A stretch of 64,000 nucleotides of DNA from Janibacter cremeus (lineage in GTDB: Bacteria; Actinomycetota; Actinomycetes; Actinomycetales; Dermatophilaceae), in the NCBI RefSeq assembly GCF_029395675.1, contig NZ_CP115184.1:1116001-1180000 (forward strand), given 5' to 3'. Shown piece after piece: positions 44,300-58,181 of the stretch. Within the stretch, counting starts at the first letter, position 1. Each line of letters begins with the position of its first letter. Below the pieces are notes generated by a model. It did no database searches. It was not told the DNA's origin and saw only the letters and a list, made by a program, of their open reading frames with translations. The position numbers were made by a program, and so were the translations under genes.

Positions 44300-45973
44300 G
44301 TGCCACCCGGCGCCCTCCCGCACGCCCTCGACCCCCGCGACTGGAGCCCCGCTGACCGCTTCGTCGCCGTCGCCCTCCTCGCGGTCGTGCTCGCGCCCCT
44401 GGTCGCGGTGATCACGGCGATCTCCCACGACTGGGCGCCCAACGGCGACGACGCGACCATCGCCCTGCGCACTGCCGGAGTCCTCGACGGTCACCTGCCG
44501 CTGACCGGTATGCGCAGCACCGCCGGCGACGGCGAGGACGTCAGCCTCTCCACGCACCACCTCGGGCCGCTGCAGTTCTACCTGCTCGCGCTCCCCCTCG
44601 CCCTGACCGGTGGCACCGCGGCCGGCATCGCGATCGGCGGCGCGCTCATCGCCGCCGTGGCGTCGGCACTCACCGTCGTGTGGGCACGCCGCCTCGGGGG
44701 CACCCTCGGGGTCGGGGTGTTCACCAGCGGCCTGCTCCTGGCGCAGTGGGCCATCGGGGCGGAGGCGATGTTCCGGCCGCTCAACCCCTATGCGCCACTC
44801 CTGCCGACCTATCTCGCGCTCCTGCTCCTGTGGGCCCTCGTCCGTGGGGACCACCGGGCGCTCCCCGCCTTCGTCGTCGTCGTCTCGCTCCTGGCCCAGA
44901 GCAACCTCGCCTTCCTGCCGCTGGCCGCCGTGCTCACCCTGGCCGCGGTCGCAGTGGCCGTGCGGCCGCCCCGGGACCAGCCCCGCGCCCGGGTCACGCG
45001 CGCCCACCGCCGGTCCCGGCGGTGGGCCATCGGGCTGGGCGTCCTCGTGTGGCTGCCGAGTCTGCTCGAGCTGCTCGTCCACCACCCGAACAACCTGCGC
45101 CAGTTCGTGCGCTGGGCCACCTCCGGGTCCGGCGACCCGATCGGTGTGGTCGCCGGGCTCGAGCACCTGAGCCTGCTGGCGCCGGTCCCCGGAGGATTCC
45201 GCCACTACTCGCAGGACCTGCTGACCACCGGCACCTCGACGGGCACGGTGCTCGGGCTCGTGGTGCTGCTCCTGCTCGCGGCGATCAGCACCGGGTGGCG
45301 TGTCCCCCGGGGCCGGGCGAGCAGCGCTTGGCCCGCACGTGTCGCCCTCGTGGCCAACCTCGGCATGGTCGCGACCGCGTCCCGTCTGCCGGAGTGGCCG
45401 GCCGCCCCCTACTGGGTCATCACCTGGCTGCCTGTCGCGGCCTTCACCTGGGCCGCCCTCGTCTGGCGGGGCCTGGCCTACCTCGAGAGCGCGAGCCCCC
45501 GGCTGCCGGGGAGGATCGCGATGCCCCTGGCCGGCGGGCTCGTCGTCGGCGGTCTCGCGGCATCCGTGCTCGCCGTGCAGCCGGACTGGTCCGAGTCCCG
45601 CTCGATGAGCACGGTCGCCCGCACGACGGTGTCCGGGATGGGCCCCGGCGAGGGCCGTGCCGTGCGCATCAGGGGGTACGGCTTCGTCCCGACCCTCGGC
45701 GCGGCCCCCGCGATCGCCTGGGAGGCGCACCGGGCCGGGTGGGAGCCGCACTACCTGAGCTCCTGGCCCTTCGAGGAGGACGCCGAGTACCTCTGGACCG
45801 CAACGGCTCCCGAGGGCTCGGATGAGCTCTTCGTCATCGACAGCACCGAGCCCGAGTTCCGTGGGAGCGTCCCCGGGACGGCCCGGGAGGTCTCCACGGT
45901 CGACCTGGCACACCGCGACGGGACCATCTCGGTCTACCGTGAGCCCGGGCCGGCCGCCCGGCCGGGCCAGTGA
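44300..45973 (+). CDS. GT-C-like polytopic membrane protein
   Basis: 557 residues, about ten to twelve helices. After the first helix comes NGDDATIALRTAGVLDGHLPLTG and then HHLGPLQFYLLALPLALTGG, the lumenal acidic plus HxGP pattern of GT-C glycosyltransferase relatives that use polyprenyl-phosphate sugars. The last 130 residues form an extracytoplasmic domain with no recognised motif. GTG begins immediately after the thioesterase TGA, with no gap, so translation is probably coupled. It could add a sugar to an envelope glycan; substrate unknown. Confidence 0.75.
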   Translation: MPPGALPHALDPRDWSPADRFVAVALLAVVLAPLVAVITAISHDWAPNGDDATIALRTAGVLDGHLPLTGMRSTAGDGEDVSLSTHHLGPLQFYLLALPLALTGGTAAGIAIGGALIAAVASALTVVWARRLGGTLGVGVFTSGLLLAQWAIGAEAMFRPLNPYAPLLPTYLALLLLWALVRGDHRALPAFVVVVSLLAQSNLAFLPLAAVLTLAAVAVAVRPPRDQPRARVTRAHRRSRRWAIGLGVLVWLPSLLELLVHHPNNLRQFVRWATSGSGDPIGVVAGLEHLSLLAPVPGGFRHYSQDLLTTGTSTGTVLGLVVLLLLAAISTGWRVPRGRASSAWPARVALVANLGMVATASRLPEWPAAPYWVITWLPVAAFTWAALVWRGLAYLESASPRLPGRIAMPLAGGLVVGGLAASVLAVQPDWSESRSMSTVARTTVSGMGPGEGRAVRIRGYGFVPTLGAAPAIAWEAHRAGWEPHYLSSWPFEEDAEYLWTATAPEGSDELFVIDSTEPEFRGSVPGTAREVSTVDLAHRDGTISVYREPGPAARPGQ

Positions 45974-45993
45974 CCACGACGAAGGGTGGATGA

Positions 45994-46746
45994 GTGGACT
46001 TCATCGGTTCGGGCACCGTCCTGAACGTCATCACGGTCGTCATCGGCGCCCTGGCCGGCATGGCCATCGGCGGCCGGCTCCCGCAGGCGACCCGGGACGT
46101 GGTCACCGACTGCCTCGGGCTGGTGACCCTCCTCATGGCGGCCCTGTCCGCCATGGAGGTCCTCTCCCCGCCCCTGGGCGCAGCGGTCGGGTCGAGCGCA
46201 CCGGTGCTCATCGTCCTCGGCTCGCTGCTCGTCGGCAGCATCCTCGGGTCCCTCGTGGGCATCGAGCGTCGTCTGGAGACGCTCGCCGGTCGGGTCCAGG
46301 GGTACCTGGGCCGGGGGCGCAGCGACCACGACGCACGGGAGCGCTTCATCGAGGGGTGGCTGACCGCGAGCCTGCTCTTCTGCGTCGGGCCCCTGACGAT
46401 CCTCGGCAGCCTCGACGACGGACTGGGGCGAGGGATCGACAAGCTCGCGCTGAAGTCAGCGCTCGACGGCTTCGCCGCCCTGGCCTTCGCCTCGACCTTC
46501 GGTCTGGGCGTGCTCATGTCCGCGGTGAGCGTGGCCGTGGTCCAGGGCTCGCTCACCCTCGCGGGTGTCGCGCTCGGCGCGGTGCTGCCGGACGCACACA
46601 TCGCGGCCCTCACGGCCACCGGAGGTCTGATCCTCGTCGGGATCGCCCTGCGGCTGCTGCGGATCCGTCAGATCCCGGTGGGTGACATGCTCCCGGCCCT
46701 GGTCGTCGCGCCGGTGCTGACGCACCTCGTCATCGTGCTCGGCTGA
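45994..46746 (+). CDS. DUF554 family membrane protein
   Basis: 250 residues, about seven helices. GTVLNVITVVIGALAGMAIG at the N-terminus, LLFCVGPLTILGSLDDGLG and SALDGFAALAFASTFGLGV are hallmark DUF554 (YdfK-like) blocks with two similar halves. The function of the family is unknown; a small-ion or solute channel has been suggested. GTG at 45994 is preceded by GGGTGGATGA. It probably forms the last gene of a thioesterase/GT-C unit and converges with the ANTAR regulator. Confidence 0.9.
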   Translation: MDFIGSGTVLNVITVVIGALAGMAIGGRLPQATRDVVTDCLGLVTLLMAALSAMEVLSPPLGAAVGSSAPVLIVLGSLLVGSILGSLVGIERRLETLAGRVQGYLGRGRSDHDARERFIEGWLTASLLFCVGPLTILGSLDDGLGRGIDKLALKSALDGFAALAFASTFGLGVLMSAVSVAVVQGSLTLAGVALGAVLPDAHIAALTATGGLILVGIALRLLRIRQIPVGDMLPALVVAPVLTHLVIVLG

Positions 46747-46765
46747 GGGCGCTGCGCAGCGACGG

Positions 46766-47365
46766 TCAGGACTTGTCCATGCCGGCGACGACCGCGTCGG
46801 CGACCTCGCGCATGCCCAGCCGCCGGTCCATCGCCGTCTTCTGGATCCACCGGAAGGCCTCGGCCTCGGAGATCTTCAGCTTCTTCATCAGCACGCCCTT
46901 GGCCTTCTCCACGGCCTTGCGGGTCTCGAGCCGCTCACCGAGGTCCGCAACCTCCGACTCGAGGGCCTTCAGCTCGGCCCAGCGCGAGAGCGCCACCTCG
47001 ACGGCCGGGGTGACGTCGGAGACGGTGAAGGGCTTGACGATGTAGGCCATGACGCCCGCGTCGCGGGCGCGCTCGACGAGCTCCTTCTGCGAGAAGGCGG
47101 TGAGCATGATCACGGGGCAGATCCGCTGCTCCCCGATCGTCTCGGCCGCGGTGAGCCCGTCCATGACCGGCATCTTGATGTCCATGATGATCAGGTCGGG
47201 CTGCAGCGACTCGGCCAGGGAGACTGCCTCCTCCCCGTTGCTCGCCTGCCCGACGACCTCGTACCCGGCCTCGGTGAGCATCTCGGCCAGGTCGAGGCGG
47301 ATCAGCGCCTCGTCCTCGGCGAGCAGCACCCGCTGGCCCTGCTGGGCCTCCGTCTCAGCCGTCAT
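46766..47365 (-). CDS. pdtaR: ANTAR-domain response regulator (PdtaR-like)
   Basis: 199 residues. The receiver domain (about 15-130) has [13 protein letters not shown], the phospho-acceptor Asp in [12 protein letters not shown] near 65, and VKPFTVSD; the C-terminal ANTAR RNA-binding helices (about 140-195) contain [15 protein letters not shown] and [17 protein letters not shown] proteins bind paired hexanucleotide stem-loops and prevent termination; the mycobacterial homologue is PdtaR (Rv1626), whose kinase is PdtaS. No kinase gene is in this window. The ATG lies only 30 bases after the tRNA-Leu 3' end, with AAGGATGG in that gap. Confidence 0.93.
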   Translation of the reverse strand: MTAETEAQQGQRVLLAEDEALIRLDLAEMLTEAGYEVVGQASNGEEAVSLAESLQPDLIIMDIKMPVMDGLTAAETIGEQRICPVIMLTAFSQKELVERARDAGVMAYIVKPFTVSDVTPAVEVALSRWAELKALESEVADLGERLETRKAVEKAKGVLMKKLKISEAEAFRWIQKTAMDRRLGMREVADAVVAGMDKS

Positions 47366-47395
47366 GGTCCATCCTTCGTCGTTGGGGGGAGTCCT

Positions 47396-47481
47396 TGGTG
47401 CCGAGGGCGGGACTCGAACCCGCACGCCCTTGCGGGCAGAGCATTTTGAGTGCTCCGTGTCTGCCATTCCACCACCCCGGC
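47396..47481 (-). tRNA. tRNA-Leu (anticodon CAA)
   Basis: An 86-base cloverleaf ending in an encoded CCA. The acceptor arms GCCGGGG and CCTCGGC pair with one G-U; the anticodon loop CTCAAAA sits on a GAGCA/TGCTC stem, giving CAA; a variable arm GCCCGCAAGGGC and T loop GTTCGAGTCC follow. The long variable arm fits leucine. It lies between pyk and the ANTAR regulator on the same strand. Confidence 0.95.
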
Positions 47482-47495
47482 AGGAGTGCGCCGCA

Positions 47496-47501
47496 AGCAT
47501 A
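47496..47501 (-). promoter_or_regulatory. Probable -10 box of the tRNA-Leu gene
   Basis: TATGCT on the minus strand, 14 bases before the mature tRNA 5' end. It predicts a pre-tRNA leader of about 7-8 bases. There is no clear -35. Confidence 0.45.
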
Positions 47502-47526
47502 CCGACCCGAGGAGACGGTGCCGGTG

Positions 47527-49011
47527 TCAGCCCATCCCACCGGGCAGTGCACCGTCCACCGAGGTGGCGTCCTCCTGGTAGGCCACCGCCGTCTTGTTGC
47601 GGGCGTCGCCGATGCGGTGGACCCGCAGGGCATTGGTCGACCCGGGCACGCCGGGGGGCGATCCGGCGACGATGACGACCAGATCCCCCTCCTGGCACCA
47701 GTCCACACCGAGGAGGTGCTCGTCGACCTGCAGGGCGTACTGGTCGGTGTGGGTGACCGGTGTGGTCAGGAAGGTCTGGATCCCCCAGACCAGGGACAGC
47801 TGGGACCGGGTGTCCTGCACCGGCGAGAAGGCGAGCATCGGCAGGCCGGAGCGCACCTGGGCGAGGCGACGGGCGCTCCCGCCGAGCTGGGTGAAGGCGA
47901 TGAGGTACTTCACCCCGAGGGCCTGCCCCACCTCTGCTGCCGCAGCCGTGACGACGCCGCCCTGGGAGGTGGGCGGGGCCATCAGGTCGCGCATGCGACC
48001 GAGCCCTTCCCTCTCGGTGGCGGCGATGATCCGGGACATCGTCCGCACCACCTCGGTGGGGAACTTGCCGACGGCCGTCTCCCCCGAGAGCATCAGCGCG
48101 TCGGCGCCGTCGAGGACCGCATTGGCCGCGTCCGAGGCCTCGGCCCGGGTCGGCCGGGAGTTGTCGATCATCGACTCGAGCACCTGGGTGGCCACGATCA
48201 CCGGCTTGGCCCGCTGGCGGCTCAGCTCGACGGCCCGCTTCTGCACGAGCGGCACCTCCTCGAGGGGCATCTCCACACCGAGGTCGCCGCGAGCGACCAT
48301 GATGCCGTCGAAGGCGTCGATGATCTCCTCGAGTGCGTCGACGGCCTGGGGCTTCTCGATCTTGGCGATGACCGGCAGCCGCACCCCGGCCTCGTCCATG
48401 ATCTCGTGCACACGGTCGATGTCCCGCGGCGAGCGGACGAAGCTGAGGGCGACGTAGTCGGCGCGCAGGCCCAGCGCCCAGCGCAGGTCCTGCTCGTCCT
48501 TCTCGGACATGGCGGGTGCGCTGACGGCGGCGCCGGGGAGGTTGATGCCCTTGTTGTCCGAGAGCGGCCCGCCGTACACGACGACGCAGCGCACGTCGGT
48601 CGCGTCGACCTCCTCGACGGTCAGCATGATCTTGCCGTCGTCGACGAGGATCCGGTCGCCGACGCTGACGTCGTCGGCGAGACCCGAGTGGGTCGTGCCG
48701 ACGACCTCCTGGTCACCCTCGACGTCACGGGTGGTGATCGTGAAGTGGTCCCCCTCGTCGAGCCGGATCGGCCCGTCGGCGAACCTGCCGATGCGGATCT
48801 TGGGGCCCTGCAGGTCGACGAGCACTCCGACGGCGCGACCGACGGCGTCGCTCGCGGCGCGCACGCTGCGGTAGTTGGCCTCGTGGACCGGGTAGTCACC
48901 GTGGGAGAGGTTGAACCGCGCCACGTCGACGCCGGCAGTCACGAGCTCGTGGATGCTCTCGGGGGTGGAGGTCGAAGGGCCGAGGGTGGAGACGATCTTG
49001 GCGCGTCGCAT
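47527..49011 (-). CDS. pyk: Pyruvate kinase
   Basis: 494 residues, full length. [13 protein letters not shown] at the N-terminus, [10 protein letters not shown], the substrate/K+ site [17 protein letters not shown] near 212-228, [17 protein letters not shown] near 236-252, the [16 protein letters not shown] stretch and the C-terminal effector domain. It makes pyruvate and ATP from phosphoenolpyruvate and ADP. ATG at 49011 has TAGGGT 6 bases upstream (leaderless), although GGAG also lies in that spacer. It follows gltBD across a terminator, so it has its own promoter. Confidence 0.97.
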   Translation of the reverse strand: MRRAKIVSTLGPSTSTPESIHELVTAGVDVARFNLSHGDYPVHEANYRSVRAASDAVGRAVGVLVDLQGPKIRIGRFADGPIRLDEGDHFTITTRDVEGDQEVVGTTHSGLADDVSVGDRILVDDGKIMLTVEEVDATDVRCVVVYGGPLSDNKGINLPGAAVSAPAMSEKDEQDLRWALGLRADYVALSFVRSPRDIDRVHEIMDEAGVRLPVIAKIEKPQAVDALEEIIDAFDGIMVARGDLGVEMPLEEVPLVQKRAVELSRQRAKPVIVATQVLESMIDNSRPTRAEASDAANAVLDGADALMLSGETAVGKFPTEVVRTMSRIIAATEREGLGRMRDLMAPPTSQGGVVTAAAAEVGQALGVKYLIAFTQLGGSARRLAQVRSGLPMLAFSPVQDTRSQLSLVWGIQTFLTTPVTHTDQYALQVDEHLLGVDWCQEGDLVVIVAGSPPGVPGSTNALRVHRIGDARNKTAVAYQEDATSVDGALPGGMG

Positions 49012-49017
49012 GTCTCC

Positions 49018-49023
49018 ACCCTA
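49018..49023 (-). promoter_or_regulatory. -10 box of the pyk promoter
   Basis: TAGGGT on the minus strand, 6 bases before the pyk ATG. Confidence 0.5.
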
Positions 49024-49048
49024 TGCCGACGCCGGGCCACCGGTGGAT

Positions 49049-49089
49049 GGACGAAGGGGGCGCGACCGGCGGGCGCGCCCCCTTCGTCC
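49049..49089. terminator. Terminator downstream of gltD, perfect 16-bp stem
   Basis: GGACGAAGGGGGCGCG pairs with CGCGCCCCCTTCGTCC around a 9-base loop, between the end of gltD and the pyk promoter. Again both arms contain the CGAAGGGGG 9-mer, and there is no U-tract. Confidence 0.85.
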
Positions 49090-49099
49090 CCGGACCGGG

Positions 49100-50549
49100 T
49101 CAGGCCGTGAGCGGCCGATCCGTCGGGTTGACCGGGCGGGGCAGCTGGGAGCTGCCCATGAGGAAGGTGTCCACGCCGTGGGCTGCGGCACGGCCCTCGG
49201 CGATGGCCCAGACGATGAGCGACTGCCCCCGGCCGGCGTCCCCGGCGACGAAGACGCCCGGGACGTCGGTCTGGTAGTCGCGGCCCCGCACGATGTTCGA
49301 GCGCTCGTCGGTCGACAGGCCCAGCTGGGCGACGATGCCGTCCGGCTCCGGGCCGACGAAGCCCATGGCGAGGAGCACCAGCTGCGCGGGCAGGACCCGC
49401 TCGGTCCCCGGCACCGGCTCGAAGCCGGACGCGGTGCGCGTGACCTCGGTCAGGCGCAGGCCACCGACCCGGCCCTCGCCGTCGTCGAGGATCTCCGTCG
49501 TCGACACCGCGTAGACCCGGTCGCCTCCCTCCTCGTGGGCCGAGGCGACCCGGAAGAGCATCGGGTAGGTCGGCCAGGGCTGGTCAGCCGGCCGCTCCGG
49601 ACCCGGCTGGGGCATGATCTCCAGGCTGGTGACCGAACGGGCACCCTGACGGATCGAGGTACCGAGGCAGTCGGCGCCGGTGTCGCCACCGCCGATGATG
49701 ATGACGTCCTTGTCCTCCGCCGTGACCTGCCCCTCGACCTCCTCGCCGAGGGCCACCCGGTTGGCCGGGGGCAGGAAGTCCATCGCCTGGACGACCCCGT
49801 CGAGGTCACGACCGGGGACGGGCAGGTCCCTCGGGACGGTCGAGCCGGTGGCGAGCACGACGGCGTCGTAGCGGTCACGCAGCTGCTGACCGGTCAGCTC
49901 GCCGCCCACATCGATCCCGGAGCGGAAGCGGGTGCCCTCGGCCTTCATCTGCTGGATCCGGCGGTCGACGATCCGCTTCTCCATCTTGAACTCCGGGATC
50001 CCGTAGCGCAGGAGCCCACCTGGGGCGTCCGCCCGCTCGTACACGGCGACCGTGTGACCGGCGCGGGTGAGCTGCTGCGCGGCGGCCAGACCGGCCGGGC
50101 CGGAGCCGACCACGGCCACGGTCTTGCCGGTGAGGCGGTCCGGGATCTGAGGCGGGACGTCACCGCGGCCGAAGGCCTCCTCGATGGTCGTCACCTCGAC
50201 CTGCTTGATCGTCACGGCCGGCTGGTTGATGCCGAGCACGCAGGCGGTCTCGCAGGGCGCCGGGCACAGCCGGCCGGTGAACTCCGGGAAGTTGTTCGTC
50301 GCGTGCAGGCGCTCGATGGCGTCGTGCCAGTGACCGCGCCACGCGAGGTCGTTCCACTCCGGGATGAGGTTGCCCAGCGGGCAGCCCGAGTGGCAGAACG
50401 GGATGCCGCAGTCCATGCAGCGCCCGGCCTGGCGTTGCAGCTCGCCGGCCTGCTGCTCCTCGTAGACCTCCTTCCAGTCCTTGATGCGGACGTCGACGGG
50501 TCGCCGCGCGGGCAGCTCGCGCTCGCGGGTGGTGAGAAAGCCGTGCGGG

Positions 50550-50557
<8 letters not shown>
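49100..50557 (-). CDS. gltD: Glutamate synthase (NADPH) small subunit
   Basis: 485 residues. The N-terminal cysteine cluster ([30 protein letters not shown]) binds the Fe-S centres, then the FAD fold [20 protein letters not shown] and the NADPH fold [32 protein letters not shown] ends the FAD site. It feeds NADPH electrons to GltB. GTG at 50557 follows GGAGG and overlaps the end of gltB by 8 bases, so the two are translationally coupled. A longer upstream frame extension is antisense noise inside gltB. Confidence 0.96.
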
Positions 50558-55106
<4,549 letters not shown>

Positions 55107-55277
55107 GTCGGGTCACCGTCCTCGGGTGAAATCGGGGCGGGCAGGCTCCCGTCGATCTGGGATGACGGTGCGGATGCCTGCTTGATGGGATCCGCAGACA
55201 GCAGTGGCCGCGGTGCGGAGAAGAGTACCAGCGACCAGTCTTGCCTATTGAGAGGCACAATCCCACCTAGTGAGATT

Positions 55278-56114
55278 TCACACGCGAGGGCGCTCACGCT
55301 TCCCGAAAATCCGGAACATCGCCACCCCGAGCGTGAAGACGATCACACTGACCCAGATATTCACACGGAGTCCGAGGATGGTGTTCGCCTCGTCCGTGCG
55401 CATCATCTCGATGAAGAGCCGACCAGCGGGGTACCCGGCGACGTAGAGGGCGAAGACCTGCCCGCGGGCGAGGGCGGCCCGACGGTCCACGACGAGCAGG
55501 ACGATCGCCAGCGCGAAGAGGAAGAGCGACTCGTAGAGGAAGGTCGGATGGAAGGTGCCGAGCACGATCGGGTCCCCCGCGGCGTCGACCACCGCCCGGC
55601 CCGCGGCCGCGTCGAAACGGTGGACCTCCAGGCCCCACGGCAGGTCGGTGGGCTCGCCGTAGATCTCGTTGTTGAACCAGTTGCCCCAGCGGCCGATCCC
55701 CTGGGCGATGAGCACGCCCGGAGCGACGGCGTCGGTGAAATCGAGGAAGCGGACACCGGTCGAGCGCAGTCCGATCCAGGCGCCGACGGCGCCGAGGGCG
55801 ACCGCGCCCCAGATGCCGAGCCCGCCCTGCCAGATCTTCAGTGCGTCGAGCGGGGTGCCGCCCTCCCCGAAGTACGGCTGGGGCGTGGTGATGACGTGGT
55901 ACAGCCGACCACCGATGATGCCGAAGGGGACGGCCCACACGGCCACGTCGAGGACCACCCCCTCCTCCGCGCCGCGGTCGCGCAGGCGCCGGTCCCCCAT
56001 CCAGATCGCCACCGCGATCCCGGCGAGGATGCAGAGGGCGTAGGCGTGGATGGTCAGCGGGCCGAGCTCGATCGCGGCCGTGGTGGGCGAAGGGAGTGTC
56101 CCCGGACGGGTCAC
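55278..56114 (-). CDS. lgt: Prolipoprotein diacylglyceryl transferase
   Basis: 278 residues, seven helices. The Lgt signature GRWGNWFNNEIYGEPT (about 144-159) and ARGQVFALYVAGYPAGRLFIE with the essential Arg are present, as is IWQGGLGIWGA. It transfers diacylglycerol to the lipobox Cys of prolipoproteins in the inner membrane. GTG overlaps the DsbA-like gene stop (GTGA), making it the last gene of the trp-redox operon. Shorter than mycobacterial Lgt, which carries a long C-terminal extension. Confidence 0.95.
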   Translation of the reverse strand: MTRPGTLPSPTTAAIELGPLTIHAYALCILAGIAVAIWMGDRRLRDRGAEEGVVLDVAVWAVPFGIIGGRLYHVITTPQPYFGEGGTPLDALKIWQGGLGIWGAVALGAVGAWIGLRSTGVRFLDFTDAVAPGVLIAQGIGRWGNWFNNEIYGEPTDLPWGLEVHRFDAAAGRAVVDAAGDPIVLGTFHPTFLYESLFLFALAIVLLVVDRRAALARGQVFALYVAGYPAGRLFIEMMRTDEANTILGLRVNIWVSVIVFTLGVAMFRIFGKRERPRV

Positions 56115-56899
56115 TGGGTCGCCACCATGTCCTCGGGCACGTCCCCGCTGGTGAGGACCTGCTTCAGGGTCTCGGTGTCGACCTCACCGCTCTGCTGGTC
56201 GATCACGCTGCTCCAGTTGAACTGCGTCCCGTCGACCACGACGGTCGGCGTCGCCCGGATGCCCTCCTCGGTCGTCGCGTCGTCGACGCCCTGGACGTAG
56301 TCCACGTAGGTCCCGTCGTCGGTGCACTGCTGCCACTCGTCGAGGGCATCTCCGCTGAGCCCGGCCCGCTCGGCGGCCTGCGTGTAGGTCTCCTCCGCGA
56401 AGCCGCTGCGGTCCTCGCTCTCGGGCTGCAGGGCGAAGAGCGCCTCGTGGTACCCGGTCCACGCGCCCTGGTCCAGGGCGCAGACGGCGCTCGAGCCCGC
56501 GACGGCCGACGACTCGCCACCCGTCACGCTGTCGATGACGGTCTTGAGGTGGATGCGCAGCCGGATCCTGCCGTCCTGGGCCAGCTCGGTCACGGTCCCA
56601 CCGAGGTACTCCTCGTACACCTTGCACGCCGGGCAGCGGAAGTCCTCGTAGACGTCGACGACCGGGGCGTCCTTCGGTGGGTTCGCGTCGGCGTAGGGCT
56701 CGAGGGGCTCACCCGCGGCGACACCCTGCGGCAGCTCGCTCGCCCCGCCGCTGTCGCGGACGGAGTTGACGACGACTGCGCCGACGACGAGGACGATCGC
56801 CACGATGACGACGACGCCGCCGATGACCACGGCATTGGCGCCCCTGCCCGTGCTCCCGGCGGCGGCCTGCGCCTTGGCCTTGCGGTCCTGGTTGCTCAC
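56111..56899 (-). CDS. DsbA-family thioredoxin-fold membrane protein
   Basis: 262 residues. A short basic cytoplasmic N-terminus, one helix (about 26-48), then an extracytoplasmic DsbA-type domain with the redox motif FRCPACKVYEEY near 87-98 and a cis-Pro segment IRATPTVVVDG near 214-224. A second Cys pair lies at AVCALDQG and QQCTDDG, in the helical insert. Likely a membrane-tethered thiol-disulfide oxidoreductase for exported proteins. GTG at 56899 follows AAGGAG and overlaps the MauE-like gene stop (GTGA). Confidence 0.9.
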   Translation of the reverse strand: MSNQDRKAKAQAAAGSTGRGANAVVIGGVVVIVAIVLVVGAVVVNSVRDSGGASELPQGVAAGEPLEPYADANPPKDAPVVDVYEDFRCPACKVYEEYLGGTVTELAQDGRIRLRIHLKTVIDSVTGGESSAVAGSSAVCALDQGAWTGYHEALFALQPESEDRSGFAEETYTQAAERAGLSGDALDEWQQCTDDGTYVDYVQGVDDATTEEGIRATPTVVVDGTQFNWSSVIDQQSGEVDTETLKQVLTSGDVPEDMVATQ

Positions 56900-57378
56900 G
56901 TGCGCTCCTTCGCGTCTCCGAAGAGGAATCGGTCGAGACTGTAGGCGGTGCGGGCTCGCACGAGCAGCCACACCCCGCAGAGGGCGAGACCGAGGTCGCG
57001 GGCGATCTCCTGCCCGTACTCCGTCTCGCCGGCGTCCACCTGGCCACCGCCGCCGAAGCAACCGCAGTCGATGGTCAGGCCGCGGACCCACGCCTGGGTG
57101 ATGCCGATGACGAAGGCCGCCATGAGCAGCGCCCCCAGGAGGGCACTGGTCCGGGTGAAGAGGCCGAGGACGAGGAGCACCCCGATGACGACCTCCACCC
57201 AGGGCAGCGCGTAGCCGATGTACTCGGCCACCTCGAAGGGCATGACGTCGTATCCCTGGACCGCGCGGGCGGACCCGAGCGGGTTGCCGACCTTCAGCCC
57301 ACCCGCGACGAGGAGGACGCCGCCGAGGAGGAGTCGGGCCACCAGCCCGACGTGGTCCAGGACATGCGCTCGGGTCAT
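56896..57378 (-). CDS. MauE/DoxX family membrane protein
   Basis: 160 residues, four helices. LLLGGVLLVAGGLKVGNPLG and YALPWVEVVIGVLLVLGLFT are DoxX/MauE blocks; the loop IDCGCFGGGGQ has a CxC pair. MauE-like proteins often accompany thioredoxin-fold partners in disulfide chemistry. Here it sits directly upstream of, and overlaps, the DsbA-like gene, so a redox partnership is plausible (inference). ATG overlaps the trpA stop (ATGA), placing the pair inside the trp transcription unit. Confidence 0.88.
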   Translation of the reverse strand: MTRAHVLDHVGLVARLLLGGVLLVAGGLKVGNPLGSARAVQGYDVMPFEVAEYIGYALPWVEVVIGVLLVLGLFTRTSALLGALLMAAFVIGITQAWVRGLTIDCGCFGGGGQVDAGETEYGQEIARDLGLALCGVWLLVRARTAYSLDRFLFGDAKERT

Positions 57379-58181
57379 GCCCGTCCCCGCACGCCTTCCG
57401 TCAGCTCACGGGTGAGGTCGCGCAGCGCGGCCAGCCCCTCCTCGGGGTCGCGGTCGAGCATGGTGCTCACGAGGGCGGACCCGACGATGACCCCGTCGGC
57501 GAAGGCGGCCACCTCCGCGGCCTGGGCGCCGGTGCTGACCCCGAGGCCGACGCACAGCGGCAGGTCCGTGGTCGAGCGCACGCGCGCGACGAGCTCGGCC
57601 GCCGTCCCGCCGACGCTGCCCCGGGCTCCGGTGACACCCATCGTGGAGGCGGTGTAGACGAACCCGGTCGTGGCCTCGGTGACCACGGCGATGCGCTCGG
57701 TGGTCGAGCTCGGCGCGACGAGGAAGATGCGGTCGAGCCCGTGCCGCTCGCTGGCCGCGCGCCACTCGCCCGCCTCCTCCGGGATGAGGTCCGGGGTGAT
57801 GATGCCCGCGCCCCCGGCGGCTGCGAGGTCGGCGGCATAGCGGTCGACGCCCCGACGCAGCACGAGGTTCCAGTAGGACATGACCACCGGCACGGCTCCG
57901 GCCTCCCGGGCCGCCGAGACGGCCCGGAAGACGTCGTCGACGTGGACCCCCTTCGCCAGGGCCTCGGTGGCGGCACGCTGGATGACGGGACCGTCCATGA
58001 CGGGGTCGCTGTAGGGCATGCCGACCTCGATGATGTCGGCGCCGGCCTCGGCCAGGGTGCGCACCGCGTCGATCGAGCCCTCGACGCTCGGGTAGCCGAC
58101 GGGCAGGTAGCCGATGAGGGCGGCGCGGCCCTCCTCGCGGCACCGGGTGAAGACGTCGGCCAGGCCTGCGGCCGCGCTCAT
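57375..58181 (-). CDS. trpA: Tryptophan synthase alpha chain
   Basis: 268 residues. TIM barrel with [12 protein letters not shown], the catalytic Glu in [16 protein letters not shown] (about 49-64) and the catalytic Asp region in LIPEEAGEW, and [10 protein letters not shown] near the phosphate site. It cleaves indole-3-glycerol phosphate to indole, channelled to TrpB. ATG at 58181 overlaps the trpB stop (ATGA). An upstream ATG at 58220 would add a basic run from inside trpB and is rejected. Confidence 0.97.
   Translation of the reverse strand: MSAAAGLADVFTRCREEGRAALIGYLPVGYPSVEGSIDAVRTLAEAGADIIEVGMPYSDPVMDGPVIQRAATEALAKGVHVDDVFRAVSAAREAGAVPVVMSYWNLVLRRGVDRYAADLAAAGGAGIITPDLIPEEAGEWRAASERHGLDRIFLVAPSSTTERIAVVTEATTGFVYTASTMGVTGARGSVGGTAAELVARVRSTTDLPLCVGLGVSTGAQAAEVAAFADGVIVGSALVSTMLDRDPEEGLAALRDLTRELTEGVRGRA

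Noticed and set aside
55107..55277. Riboswitch or T-box in the gltB leader
   Set aside because: I looked for conserved aptamer or specifier blocks and found none; only the AT-richer composition is notable.
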